DNA from: Chloroflexota bacterium
Lineage (GTDB): Bacteria; Chloroflexota; Anaerolineae; Caldilineales; Caldilineaceae
Assembly (NCBI GenBank): GCA_003577005.1
Contig: QEUW01000186.1
Span: 1-24,385 of the forward strand
DNA: 24,385 nucleotides
Direction of reading: 5' to 3'
A model generated the notes under the pieces. That model ran no database searches. It saw nothing but the letters and a program-made list of their open reading frames with translations, and was not told the DNA's origin. Both the position numbers and the translations under genes were made by a program. Shown here one piece after another: positions 12,103 to 19,833 of this stretch; the first letter of the stretch is position 1; each line of letters starts with the position of its first letter.

Positions 12103-13434
12103 CTATAGCCAGCCACCTGAGAAGCCTGCTCGCTGCAATCCGCTTCGAATATGGGGAGACGCTCGCATCAGATGCCAGAGCAGGTCAGACCGGTAGTTTT
12201 CGATCATTAACACAATGGGACCTTGATCCAGGCCGTAGTAGCCTTCTGAAATCCAACCTGAACCGCCATCATTCGCCCCTGCCGTGGGAAAGGTGGGGTT
12301 AAAGCTGCACTTGAATCCGTACTTGCTGGTCACGCCTGGGTATTGTTCATTCAGCGCATGGATCGTCGGCAGTACGATCTCTGGAGCGAAGGGTAGCGAG
12401 GCAATCGCACCCCAGGGCGAGAGCGTGCCATCATCGGGGCCATATGGGACACCGCGCGCCAGATAACCGTAAAAGCGCCGTTCGACCCCATCGACCATGT
12501 ACGTGGCCGGCCCTGGTCCGGCGCTGGCTGTAATGCCCCAGATCTGTTCGCCGTAGCCCTTGAAGTTCAGCGGGTTGCGCATGGCGTACTCCTGCTGGAC
12601 ATAGGTGGCGCGCCGGCTGTTCTCAAAGTAATCGAGCCCTTTGGCGCGCATGAAGTCGTCTTGAATTCCCCGAAAGTCGATCCAGACGTGTGACAGTTGA
12701 TGAATAAAGAGCGGACCGGCGTAGACGAATTCATAGCCGTAGATGTGCTGCCACTCATAGGTGGCGAGCCAGGCGGCATAGCTCTCTGGAGACAGTGGGT
12801 TCGTGGGTGAAGCCAGACCCAGCACGTAGAGCAGAAGAGCTTCGCTGTACCCTTCCCACCGATAGGGGATAAAGCCCCGCTCTGGCCGCCAGCCGTGGGA
12901 GACGCACAGCTCGCCGTTCTGCGCCCACTGCCAGTCGGCCCGCTGATAGAGCGCCTCGGCCAACTCCCGGATCGTACGCCCCTCCGCGGCATCGCCGTCA
13001 AAATACATGGCAGCGGCCAGGGCGCCGGCCAGCAGATAGGTGCTGTCGATGGTGGACAGCTCCGACTGCCAGACCCGCTCACCGCTCTTCATGTCGAGAA
13101 AGTGATAGTAGAAGCCCCGGTAGCCCACGGCACCCGGCTGGTCGTGGTGAGGGCTGTTCCAGAAAAAGCGCAGTGTAACCAAGGTGCGCTTGACAGCCTC
13201 CGCCCGGGTGATATACCCTCGTTCGACGCCGATGGGATAGGCCGCCAGCGCAAGCCCAACCGCTGCGATACTGGCGGGAGCGCCTTGCCTGGTGTTGTCG
13301 GCCACGAGCCCATTTTCGGGGTTGCTTTCTTTCAGAAAATACTGAAAGGTGGCTTGCTGGAGTTGGTCGAGCAATGCTTCATCACTAACAGGTTGATGCT
13401 GAGGCTGTCGCCGGTTCTCCTGCTCCAGTTTCAT
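12103..13434 (-). CDS. glucoamylase-like protein (PF10091; GH144-type glucan hydrolase)
   Basis: 443 residues from ATG 13434. This start has GAGAGGTG at a good distance, whereas the ATG 21 bp upstream has none. The PF10091 fold is an (alpha/alpha)6 barrel. Recognisable parts are QQATFQYFLKESNPENGLV at the N-terminus, STIDSTYLLAGALAA, WRPERGFIPYRWEGYSEALL, GYGEQIWGITAS and, near the C-terminus, WISEGYYGLDQGPIVLMIEN then LLWHLMR. Characterised relatives in GH144 cleave beta-1,2-glucans (sophoro-oligosaccharides), so that is the best guess, but specificity is not visible. No signal peptide is seen, suggesting a cytoplasmic location or an undetected export route. Confidence 0.82.
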   Translation of the reverse strand: MKLEQENRRQPQHQPVSDEALLDQLQQATFQYFLKESNPENGLVADNTRQGAPASIAAVGLALAAYPIGVERGYITRAEAVKRTLVTLRFFWNSPHHDQPGAVGYRGFYYHFLDMKSGERVWQSELSTIDSTYLLAGALAAAMYFDGDAAEGRTIRELAEALYQRADWQWAQNGELCVSHGWRPERGFIPYRWEGYSEALLLYVLGLASPTNPLSPESYAAWLATYEWQHIYGYEFVYAGPLFIHQLSHVWIDFRGIQDDFMRAKGLDYFENSRRATYVQQEYAMRNPLNFKGYGEQIWGITASAGPGPATYMVDGVERRFYGYLARGVPYGPDDGTLSPWGAIASLPFAPEIVLPTIHALNEQYPGVTSKYGFKCSFNPTFPTAGANDGGSGWISEGYYGLDQGPIVLMIENYRSDLLWHLMRASPHIRSGLQRAGFSGGWL

Positions 13435-13511
13435 TTGATTCGCACCTCTCTGCATGTGTAGTACCAGCCATCATTCTGCCAAGCCAGCGGGCAAAAAACA
13501 GTGCCATTCTT

Positions 13512-13589
13512 ACATAAGAAATGTTGGATAACGGTTTGGGTGGCTTGTTCCTGCAGGTCGGGTGGATAGCCGTATTTGCGGAGGAGCCG
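13512..13589 (-). pseudogene. type I restriction enzyme HsdR C-terminal remnant
   Basis: On the minus strand one frame reads LLRKYGYPPDLQEQATQTVI, which resembles the extreme C-terminus of HsdR (usually RKYGYPPDKQ...A...VLEQAE). No start, motor domains or partner genes are present. The frame then runs into unrelated sequence upstream of the glucoamylase-like gene. Assigned from a short match, so moderate confidence. Confidence 0.45.
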
Positions 13590-13603
13590 ACATGCTGACG
13601 CCA

Positions 13604-13986
13604 CAAGCTACGAGCGTCTATGTGATACCGTCTCCAGCGGCGAACCGCTCCACTTTGCGCCAATCCCACCCTGCAGCCCGAACGGTTTGGACGGCTGCGC
13701 AACCTGGACATTGCCAAGTACAAGCAGTTCAACAAAGGGCTGGAACGACTGATGCAGGAAGCTGTGGTCCAGGTGCTCTACACGCTGGACAGCGTACGCC
13801 GTGAGCCGATCCTGGCGGCGGTGGGCGTCCTCCAGTTCGAGGCGCGGTGGGTGGTTGCTAGCGCAGAGTGTGCGGATGCGTGACCGCCATGGACATCTAG
13901 TGCTCCTCTGCAACTCACAGTGGGAAGCCAATTACGCTAGCGTAACGGTTGTGGAATCAGTTGCGATTCGACGAAAAGTGGCATAG
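13604..13986 (+). pseudogene. prfC: peptide chain release factor 3 (PrfC) remnant, frameshifted and internally deleted
   Basis: Three frames together trace the C-terminal half of RF3. First is GDT-like CDTVSSGEPLHFAPIP, then after a shift near 13670 PERFGRLRNLDIAKYKQFNK followed by GLERLMQE, VQVLYTLDSV and REPILAAVGVLQFE. The LQFE motif then jumps straight to ARWVVASAE, skipping a stretch of the domain. A second shift near 13870 gives DRHGHLVLLCNSQWEANYA, as near the end of Chloroflexi-type RF3. No GTPase domain is present. Clearly non-functional. Confidence 0.75.
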
Positions 13987-14034
13987 AAGTTGAAAATATC
14001 TGCTCGCTTTGCAACAGTAGCGAGCGGTGCGGCG

Positions 14035-14294
14035 GTGCGGGCGTCGAGCCAGCGCCAGCGCCTCGGCCTGCATAGACGACACGACGGCGCCAGGATGATG
14101 GGCGATGGAGAGCCACAAGCGACCATAGGTCGGACTCTTCAGGCTCACGACGCCGGCCGGGTATCCTAACCCAATGTCGTCGTCCATGTGACCGCCTGAA
14201 GTTGCTGCACTAGACCGATGTGGTTGGCAAACCAGCCCCAGGCGACCAGAAAGGCTTGTTCTGTATGTTGGACTTGAGTCTTGTTGCTCTTCAT
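14035..14294 (-). pseudogene. transposase remnant, N- and C-proximal pieces joined
   Basis: ATG 14294, preceded by AAAGGGAG, opens QVQHTEQAFLVAWGWFANHI then GLVQQLQAV and stops at a TAG after 43 codons. In another frame the sequence continues HMDDDIGLGYPAGVVSLKSP and TYGRLWLSIAHHPGAVVSS. Both pieces resemble a transposase family common in Chloroflexi, where the second lies well over 100 residues after the first, so the middle has been lost. The IS family is not assigned with certainty. The adjacent 14295-14376 holds no gene. Confidence 0.5.
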
Positions 14295-14376
14295 GACCAC
14301 TCCCTTTCAGATTTGAGGGATGGTCATCCGCATACAATGTCCGAAAAATTCAGTTGGTAAGATGCAAGAAATCTTT

Positions 14377-14414
14377 CAACCAGAGACCGCTTTTCGTGAT
14401 TCGGCCTCTGATTG
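14377..14414 (-). terminator. hairpin at the end of the PhyH/ABC operon
   Basis: On the minus strand CAATCAGAGGCCG pairs with CGGTCTCTGGTTG over 13 bp with two G-T wobbles and a 12-nt loop, then AAAGATTTCTT. It begins 45 bp after the last gene of the operon. The T content of the tail is modest. Confidence 0.5.
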
Positions 14415-14459
14415 CACAAAACTTAGGCTAGCGCGAGAAAAGTGGAACTAGAGCCCAAA

Positions 14460-15257
14460 TCACTGGAAACCAAGTTCCACCAGTTTTCCCACCATGCCTT
14501 GAATGCGGGGCCGGTCGCTGTGCAAAAATGTATCCGTATAAACACGACCAGTCTGCGTATATTGCATCTGTTGAATGTTCTTGAGATTGCTCTGATAGAC
14601 GCGCTGCAAATAGTCGATGTGACCCTCGCTGACCGGTTGTGCAGCAAAATTCAAGGTGAACATGCGCCGGCCGGTGCGCCCGCCAAACGCCGCATGCCAG
14701 AGGTTCTGGTTGAAAAAGACAACATCACCGGGTTGCGACTCCAGCGGAAAGGCGGGAACCTCAGCGGGCAGCACTGAAAAGGGAGCCCAGGTTGCGTCCC
14801 CGCGTCGCTCTAACAACGGCTTGAGATCTTCATGCAAAGGCGGCCGGTGCGAGCCAGGGATGACGCGCAGACAGCCGCTCTCTTTCGCCACCGGGTCGAG
14901 ATAGAAGGCGACCTTGATCCGCATGTAATCCAGATTTGAGCCATCCGGGTGCCAGTTGGTGTCTCCCACGTAGAGGTTGCCATCGGAGCCGACCCAGACA
15001 AAGCCGGGGCCGAGCAGTTGCACCAATGGTTCGTAGATTCGATCATCCTCGACCAGGTGTGTGAGGAGCGGGCGCCTTTCGATAAAGCCGAGCACACCCT
15101 GCCGTTTGGCCCCATCAAATGCCTGGCCCTGCCGGTCTTCTGCTAACACTTCGTCAAATTCACGGCTGATCTCCGCCATCTCTGCCGGCGGGAAGGCCTG
15201 TCGTAGCACGATGAAGCCAAAGGTTTCAAAGTGCGCCTGCTGTTCTGCTGTGAGCAT
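14460..15257 (-). CDS. phytanoyl-CoA dioxygenase (PhyH) family Fe(II)/2-oxoglutarate oxygenase 1
   Basis: 265 residues. The family hydroxylates small molecules using Fe(II), O2 and 2-oxoglutarate; most bacterial members do not act on phytanoyl-CoA. The facial triad is clear: H103 and D105 in GDTNWHPDGSN, and H188 in QNLWHAAFGG. R197/R198 of the following GRRMF are the likely 2-oxoglutarate contacts. RVIPGSHRPP and QPGDVVFFNQN are standard flanking motifs. The ATG at 15257 has AAGGAG 6 bp upstream; an earlier ATG at 15308 adds 17 residues without a ribosome site. It shares GSDGNxYVGDTxWHxD with oxygenase 2 (18893), so the two are paralogues. Last gene of the operon, 34 bp after a sugar permease. 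The substrate is probably the transported compound or its aglycone (inference). Confidence 0.9.
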   Translation of the reverse strand: MLTAEQQAHFETFGFIVLRQAFPPAEMAEISREFDEVLAEDRQGQAFDGAKRQGVLGFIERRPLLTHLVEDDRIYEPLVQLLGPGFVWVGSDGNLYVGDTNWHPDGSNLDYMRIKVAFYLDPVAKESGCLRVIPGSHRPPLHEDLKPLLERRGDATWAPFSVLPAEVPAFPLESQPGDVVFFNQNLWHAAFGGRTGRRMFTLNFAAQPVSEGHIDYLQRVYQSNLKNIQQMQYTQTGRVYTDTFLHSDRPRIQGMVGKLVELGFQ

Positions 15258-15291
15258 GTCAACTCCTTGTGCAACAAAGAAATTTGTCGAG

Positions 15292-16218
15292 CTATCCCTT
15301 GATGCCACTTACCACAACGCCCTGGACAAAGTAGCGTTGGGTAAAGAAGAACATCAACATCGGCACCAGTGTAATCAGTGTCGCAACTGCCATAATATGA
15401 TTATAGGGTTGCGGCTTGTAGCCAAGACCAGATTGTTGGGTAAGTTCCCAGGTTTTGATCGCCAGCGCCAGTGTCCATTTGTCAGGTGTGTTCAAGTAGA
15501 TCAACGGGGCGAAAAAGTCATTCCATTCGCCCATAAAGGTAAAGATCGCTACTGTGGCCAGCGCCGGTTTGGCCAGTGGCAGGATGATCCGCCAGTAGAT
15601 GCCAAAGGTGCCGCAACCATCAATCCGGGCGGCATCGTCATACTCGCGCGGGATCGACATAAAAAATTGGCGCAACAGAAAGATAAAGAAGGCGCCACCG
15701 CCAAAGAAGCTGGGCACAATGAGGGGCTTGAACGAGTTGAGCCAACCGAGATCACGGAAGATGATGTATTGCGGAATTAACGTGATGTGATAGGGCAACA
15801 TCATCGTGCTGAGCACCAACATGAAGAGTGGTCCCCGCCAGGGGATACGGACACGCGCAAAGGCGTAGGCCGCCAGGCTTGCGCTGAGCAGACGGCCGAC
15901 TTCCACGCCGATGACAATCAACATCGTGTTCATCCCCGTCTGGACAAACGGAAAACTGGAGAGCGCAGCTGGATAGTTGCTCCACATGAATGCAGAGGGC
16001 CAGAGGTTGGGCGGAAACAGGAAGATGTCCCCTTCTGGTTTTAGCGATGAAGAGACCAACCAAAAGAGGGGAAATAGAAAGACGATGGCGCCGGCAGTGA
16101 CTGCAAGATGAATCAGGATGCGTGCCGTCCAGTGTTGTACGCGGAACACCAGGCGGCGCCGCTCCCGACGTGATTCACTCTGTTCGGCAGATGTGGAGAC
16201 CCTGGTAGTCGCCTGCAT
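15292..16218 (-). CDS. sugar ABC transporter permease (MalG/UgpE type)
   Basis: 308 residues with six predicted membrane helices. It is a CUT1-type carbohydrate permease subunit; the cytoplasmic EAA loop that contacts the ATPase is EYDDAARIDGCGTFGIYWR (about 192-210). Start ATG 16218 has GGGGAGGTG just before it, located in the end of the preceding permease gene. The two genes are separated by 2 bp and thus translationally coupled. It forms a heterodimer with the product of 16221-17165. No ATPase gene is present in the window, so a shared MsmX-like ATPase elsewhere is likely. Confidence 0.93.
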   Translation of the reverse strand: MQATTRVSTSAEQSESRRERRRLVFRVQHWTARILIHLAVTAGAIVFLFPLFWLVSSSLKPEGDIFLFPPNLWPSAFMWSNYPAALSSFPFVQTGMNTMLIVIGVEVGRLLSASLAAYAFARVRIPWRGPLFMLVLSTMMLPYHITLIPQYIIFRDLGWLNSFKPLIVPSFFGGGAFFIFLLRQFFMSIPREYDDAARIDGCGTFGIYWRIILPLAKPALATVAIFTFMGEWNDFFAPLIYLNTPDKWTLALAIKTWELTQQSGLGYKPQPYNHIMAVATLITLVPMLMFFFTQRYFVQGVVVSGIKG

Positions 16219-16220
16219 TG

Positions 16221-17165
16221 TCACCTCCCCTCTTCGCCGCTTTCGTAATAGACCAGCCGCCCAGATGCCCGCAAGGTGATGAGCGTCAAGACCAGGATGA
16301 TGGCAAAGAGCACCCACCCTAACGCCGAGGCGTAGCCCATCTTGAAATAGCGCCAACCGACCCGGTACAAGTAGAGCACATAGAAGAGTGAGGCGTTGTT
16401 GGGTCCCCCATTGGTGATCAAAAATCCAGCCGTAAAGACCTGAAAAGAGCCGATCAGCCCGGTCAAAAAGGTGAACAGGATCACCGGTGAGGTCATCGGC
16501 AGCGTCACGTGGCGCAGGCGGTGCCAGGCATTGGCGCCATCTACTTTGGCGGCATCATATAGCGTTGTCGGCACCCCCTGCAGCGCGGCAAGATAGAGGA
16601 CAAGTCCGCCGCCTGCCCCCCACAGGCTCATGATAATAAAGGCTGGCAGTACCCATTCCTCTGAGCCAAACCACTTGGGAGGCTCCACCCCCAGGCGGAT
16701 GAGAAACCCGTTGATGACGCCGAAATCGGGGTTGAACATCCACGCCCACAGATAAGAGGTGGCGACCGCCGGTACGACCGCCGGTACATAGTAGGCCGTG
16801 CGCCAAAAGGAGAGACCCAAGATCTGCTGGTTGAGCAAGAGCGCCATGACATAGCCGATGATGACCCCACCGGGTACGGCGACCAATGTATAGAGGGCAG
16901 TGACGCGCAACGACTTCCAAAAAAGATCATCGTTGACCATGCTGCGGTAGTTTTCCAGCCCGACCCATCTGGGCTCCTGCAGAATGGGATAGTCGGTAAA
17001 GGAGATGTAAGAAGAATAGAGCAGCGGCCCTGCCGTAAAGGCGAGAAAGCCAATGATCCACGGCAAGAGACAGACGAACCCTTCCAACGCCTCTTTGCGG
17101 GCCTGGGGAGATTGCCACCAGGCCCGCTCGTGGATGGCGGAGGTTGTCGCATTTGCTGCAGACAT
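16221..17165 (-). CDS. sugar ABC transporter permease (MalF/UgpA type)
   Basis: 314 residues, six predicted helices starting near residue 30 (LLPWIIGFLAFTAGPLLYS). The EAA loop is TLYDAAKVDGANAWHRLRHV (about 201-220). ATG 17165 follows AAGGAGG; a longer frame from 17216 lacks such a site. It pairs with the MalG-type permease encoded immediately after it. A 208-bp gap holding a strong hairpin separates it from the binding-protein gene upstream, suggesting lower expression of the permeases than of the binding protein. Confidence 0.93.
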   Translation of the reverse strand: MSAANATTSAIHERAWWQSPQARKEALEGFVCLLPWIIGFLAFTAGPLLYSSYISFTDYPILQEPRWVGLENYRSMVNDDLFWKSLRVTALYTLVAVPGGVIIGYVMALLLNQQILGLSFWRTAYYVPAVVPAVATSYLWAWMFNPDFGVINGFLIRLGVEPPKWFGSEEWVLPAFIIMSLWGAGGGLVLYLAALQGVPTTLYDAAKVDGANAWHRLRHVTLPMTSPVILFTFLTGLIGSFQVFTAGFLITNGGPNNASLFYVLYLYRVGWRYFKMGYASALGWVLFAIILVLTLITLRASGRLVYYESGEEGR

Positions 17166-17250
17166 CGTTGGTTTCCTCCTTACTTGGTCGTTGCGGCGGG
17201 CGGCGCCGGCTGCCATACGCTAGCCATTGCTCCAACCGCAACTTGACATC

Positions 17251-17301
17251 TTGTGCGTGCATGGCACGCAACGACAATCCTTACCGGCCATGCACGCACA
17301 A
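17251..17301 (-). promoter_or_regulatory. 14-bp hairpin between binding-protein and permease genes
   Basis: TTGTGCGTGCATGG (17251-17264) pairs perfectly with CCATGCACGCACAA (17288-17301) around a 23-nt loop. It lies 72 bp after the binding-protein stop and 85 bp before the permease start, with no T-tract. This position suits an attenuating or mRNA-stabilising structure that lowers permease relative to binding-protein output, as in other sugar ABC operons. Confidence 0.6.
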
Positions 17302-17373
17302 TGAAAACTCTTGCAGCGCAATCATACAGGTTGGTGCTGGCGGGTAGCTCTCACAGCAGCCCCCAGCGATGGA

Positions 17374-18771
17374 TCACGCAGCCTTTGCCAACTCTGCATC
17401 GATCTTGGCCTTGGCATCGTCCATGGCCTCTTGCAGACCCGCACTGCCGATTACCACGCTCTGCATCGCCGCGGACAAGGTGTCACGCATAAACTGGGGT
17501 GCCTTGGCGCCGTACCAGCGCGGATAGTTGGCCACATCCTCGGCATTTTCCGGGATCGTGGACATCCCTGGGATGCGCGACAGGTTGATCAGCGCGATGG
17601 TCTTGGGTCGCCCTTCGGGGCTGGCTTCGACGATGGGCAGCGGGTCGTAGGCTGGCACCGAACTGATCTGCAAGAACTCAGCCCGCACATCGTCATCGAC
17701 ACAGAAGGTAATGATCCAGTTGGCCGCTGCTTCCAGATTGGACGAGGCCGCATTCAAGGCCAGACAGTTGGCACCATAGGCATGCACCCGCTTCTCCAGG
17801 AAGGGCAGGTGGGCGTAGATCTGCTCAAAGCCCACATTTTCGGGATAGATGCTGGGCGTTGACCAGGTGATGTCACAAACCGCACGCTGGGCGCGATAGG
17901 CCCCGCCTTGGATGGCCTGGGCTGCATCGGGCGTCGGCGCAATGTTATGCACGGTCACTGCATCGACTAAAACCTGCAAGGCGGCTACCGCCTCGGGCGA
18001 GTTGACCAGGCTGGCAGTCTCCTGGAAGTTCCATTCATCATCGAGGATCGCTCCCCCGTTGGAAGCGATCAGCGTACGATGGAGGTCCCAGAAGCCGGCC
18101 ACATTGGTGCCCAGGCCATATTGGGCCACGGTGCCGTCGGCGTTGACTTTGGTGCCTTGTTTGGCCCATTCGACCAGGTCATCCCACTTCCAGTTGTCAA
18201 AGGTATCCGAACCCCACACCGGCAGACTCTCCGTCATCCCGGCTTCATCCGCCAGATCCTTGTTGACATGCAGGATCAGGTCTTGCATGGTGAACAGGGA
18301 GAGCCCCATCACTTTGCCCTCCCAGCCGTTCTCTTCATTTTGGGGGACGTTCCATTTCGACATATCGATGGCGGCTGAGGCCAGATAGTCATCCATCGGC
18401 GCCACGGTGCCGCTGGGCCAGAATTGTCCGAACTCGTTGGCATCCAACAACATAAAATCAGGACCCACGCCGGCAACCAACTGGGTGAGCAACTTCTCGA
18501 AGTAGCCACTATAGGGCGAGGGCTCCTCCACAGCCTTGATGCCAGTCTTTTCTTCGAGCAAGGGAATGTAATGCTGGAACTGTTCGCCCCACCAGTGGGT
18601 GAAGCGTACTTCAGTCGCCGCTGCTGCGGGTGCGCCCCCTGCTTCGCCCGCCTGCGAGCCGGTCGCAGCAGGGGCCACCGGTGCAGCACAGGCCGCCAGG
18701 GCGACGCTGCCGGCTCCTACCGCAGACAGCCGCAGAAAATCACGTCGATTCAGACGTTTGCTAGGACTCAT
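17374..18771 (-). CDS. sugar ABC transporter substrate-binding lipoprotein (Tat-type signal)
   Basis: 465 residues. The N-terminus has a twin-arginine motif NRRDFLRLS (R9, R10) followed by a hydrophobic stretch and a lipobox LAAC with C28, so the mature protein is likely a lipid-anchored binding protein exported by Tat. The rest is an extracellular solute-binding type 1 fold (PF01547-like): VRFTHWWGEQFQHYIPLLEE, GPDFMLLDANEFGQFW and a hinge near FDNWKWDDLVEWA. Length and motifs are typical of carbohydrate binders. ATG 18771 is preceded by AAAGGAGGAG; the in-frame ATG 48 bp upstream is poorer. Between the two PhyH modules; ligand unknown. Confidence 0.92.
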   Translation of the reverse strand: MSPSKRLNRRDFLRLSAVGAGSVALAACAAPVAPAATGSQAGEAGGAPAAAATEVRFTHWWGEQFQHYIPLLEEKTGIKAVEEPSPYSGYFEKLLTQLVAGVGPDFMLLDANEFGQFWPSGTVAPMDDYLASAAIDMSKWNVPQNEENGWEGKVMGLSLFTMQDLILHVNKDLADEAGMTESLPVWGSDTFDNWKWDDLVEWAKQGTKVNADGTVAQYGLGTNVAGFWDLHRTLIASNGGAILDDEWNFQETASLVNSPEAVAALQVLVDAVTVHNIAPTPDAAQAIQGGAYRAQRAVCDITWSTPSIYPENVGFEQIYAHLPFLEKRVHAYGANCLALNAASSNLEAAANWIITFCVDDDVRAEFLQISSVPAYDPLPIVEASPEGRPKTIALINLSRIPGMSTIPENAEDVANYPRWYGAKAPQFMRDTLSAAMQSVVIGSAGLQEAMDDAKAKIDAELAKAA

Positions 18772-18873
18772 GGTCTCTCCTCCTTTGATGCGTTTGACAC
18801 AAACAATACGGCAACACAAGACAGGCTGGTAAAATCGAACGGGATGGTATAGGGGAGCAGCTCACACTAGTTT

Positions 18874-18896
18874 GTAGAGCATATCGTATACTCTAC
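18874..18896. promoter_or_regulatory. AT-rich palindrome overlapping the oxygenase 2 stop, upstream of the binding-protein gene
   Basis: On the minus strand GTAGAGTATA, CGA, TATGCTCTAC forms a 10-bp stem with one wobble. It includes the TAG stop of the oxygenase 2 gene and lies 102 bp before the binding-protein ATG. It could be an operator for the transporter genes or a partial terminator; no T-tract follows. Confidence 0.35.
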
Positions 18897-19753
18897 CCGC
18901 GTGATGGTTCTTTCATCGTCGCTTTCGCCTTTTGTACCTCCGCAATCAAATGATCTTGGTAGCCAAGCGATTGCTGCAGATGCACCATACGCTGTGGCGT
19001 GGCCGTGCGCAGCATCGCCTCGCCGTAGACTGACTCGATCCAGAAACGGGCGAAGGCGCTGATCTCGTTGCGCAGATAGGGGAGATCGTCCTCTTCGTAG
19101 CGGGCGGTGCAATTGATGGTAAACATGCGCCGGCGGTTGCTGCCCCCCCACGAACTGTGCTTGGTGTTCTGATTGAAGACCACTACGTCGCCCGGATTGC
19201 TGTTGAGGGCAATGGCCGGCACTTCAGCGCCGGAAATGCCCAACTGCTCTTGCGAATTGCGCAGGGTCTGCTGGAGGTCTTCGGCAAAGCGGTCCCCATA
19301 GCGGTGGCTGCCGGGGATTACCCGCAGCGCCCCCGTGTCACCGGTCACTGGGTCAAGGTAGAGCGCCAGCTTGTAGAAGATGCGCGGGGGCTTGCCGCGC
19401 ATGCGGCCACTCCAGTCAGTGTCAGAATGCCAGCCGGTGTCGCCCACATAGAAGTTGCCGTCGCTACCCAGATAGTTGTAGTCCTTGCCCAAAAGGCTGG
19501 TGAAGATGCCGTCAATGCGCGGGTCATCGAGCAGCGCGGCGAGGTATTCGCTCTGGTCGATAAAGGGCACCAGACATGAACGGGCAGTGCCGTCATGTGG
19601 TTTGCCATCGTGGCCACCGCCGTGCTGGGCAAAGACGGCCTCAAATTCATCGATAATGCGGTCGATCTTGTCGCTGAGCAGCCCAGGAAAGACTAGGTAG
19701 CCAAAGGTGTCCATAAAGGCTAACTGTTGGGGTGTCAACTGCAACCTACTCAT
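18893..19753 (-). CDS. phytanoyl-CoA dioxygenase (PhyH) family Fe(II)/2-oxoglutarate oxygenase 2
   Basis: 286 residues. Iron ligands are H109 and D111 in GDTGWHSDTDW and H199 in NQNTKHSSWGG. R207-R209 (NRRRMF) supply the 2-oxoglutarate contact. RVIPGSHRYGDRF and NPGDVVVFNQN match oxygenase 1 closely, indicating a duplication within the operon followed by divergence; an insert near residues 113-124 (SGRMRGKPPR) is absent from oxygenase 1. ATG 19753 follows AGGAGG. It lies between the GH127-like gene (80 bp upstream) and the transporter. A substrate related to the imported sugar is inferred from context only. Confidence 0.9.
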   Translation of the reverse strand: MSRLQLTPQQLAFMDTFGYLVFPGLLSDKIDRIIDEFEAVFAQHGGGHDGKPHDGTARSCLVPFIDQSEYLAALLDDPRIDGIFTSLLGKDYNYLGSDGNFYVGDTGWHSDTDWSGRMRGKPPRIFYKLALYLDPVTGDTGALRVIPGSHRYGDRFAEDLQQTLRNSQEQLGISGAEVPAIALNSNPGDVVVFNQNTKHSSWGGSNRRRMFTINCTARYEEDDLPYLRNEISAFARFWIESVYGEAMLRTATPQRMVHLQQSLGYQDHLIAEVQKAKATMKEPSRG

Positions 19754-19833
19754 GGAGATGTCCTCCTAAACAAAAGCGTGATGGGATGAGAATCAGAGTT
19801 CACAAGATGTCATACTGGTAGTGCGAAACAGGC

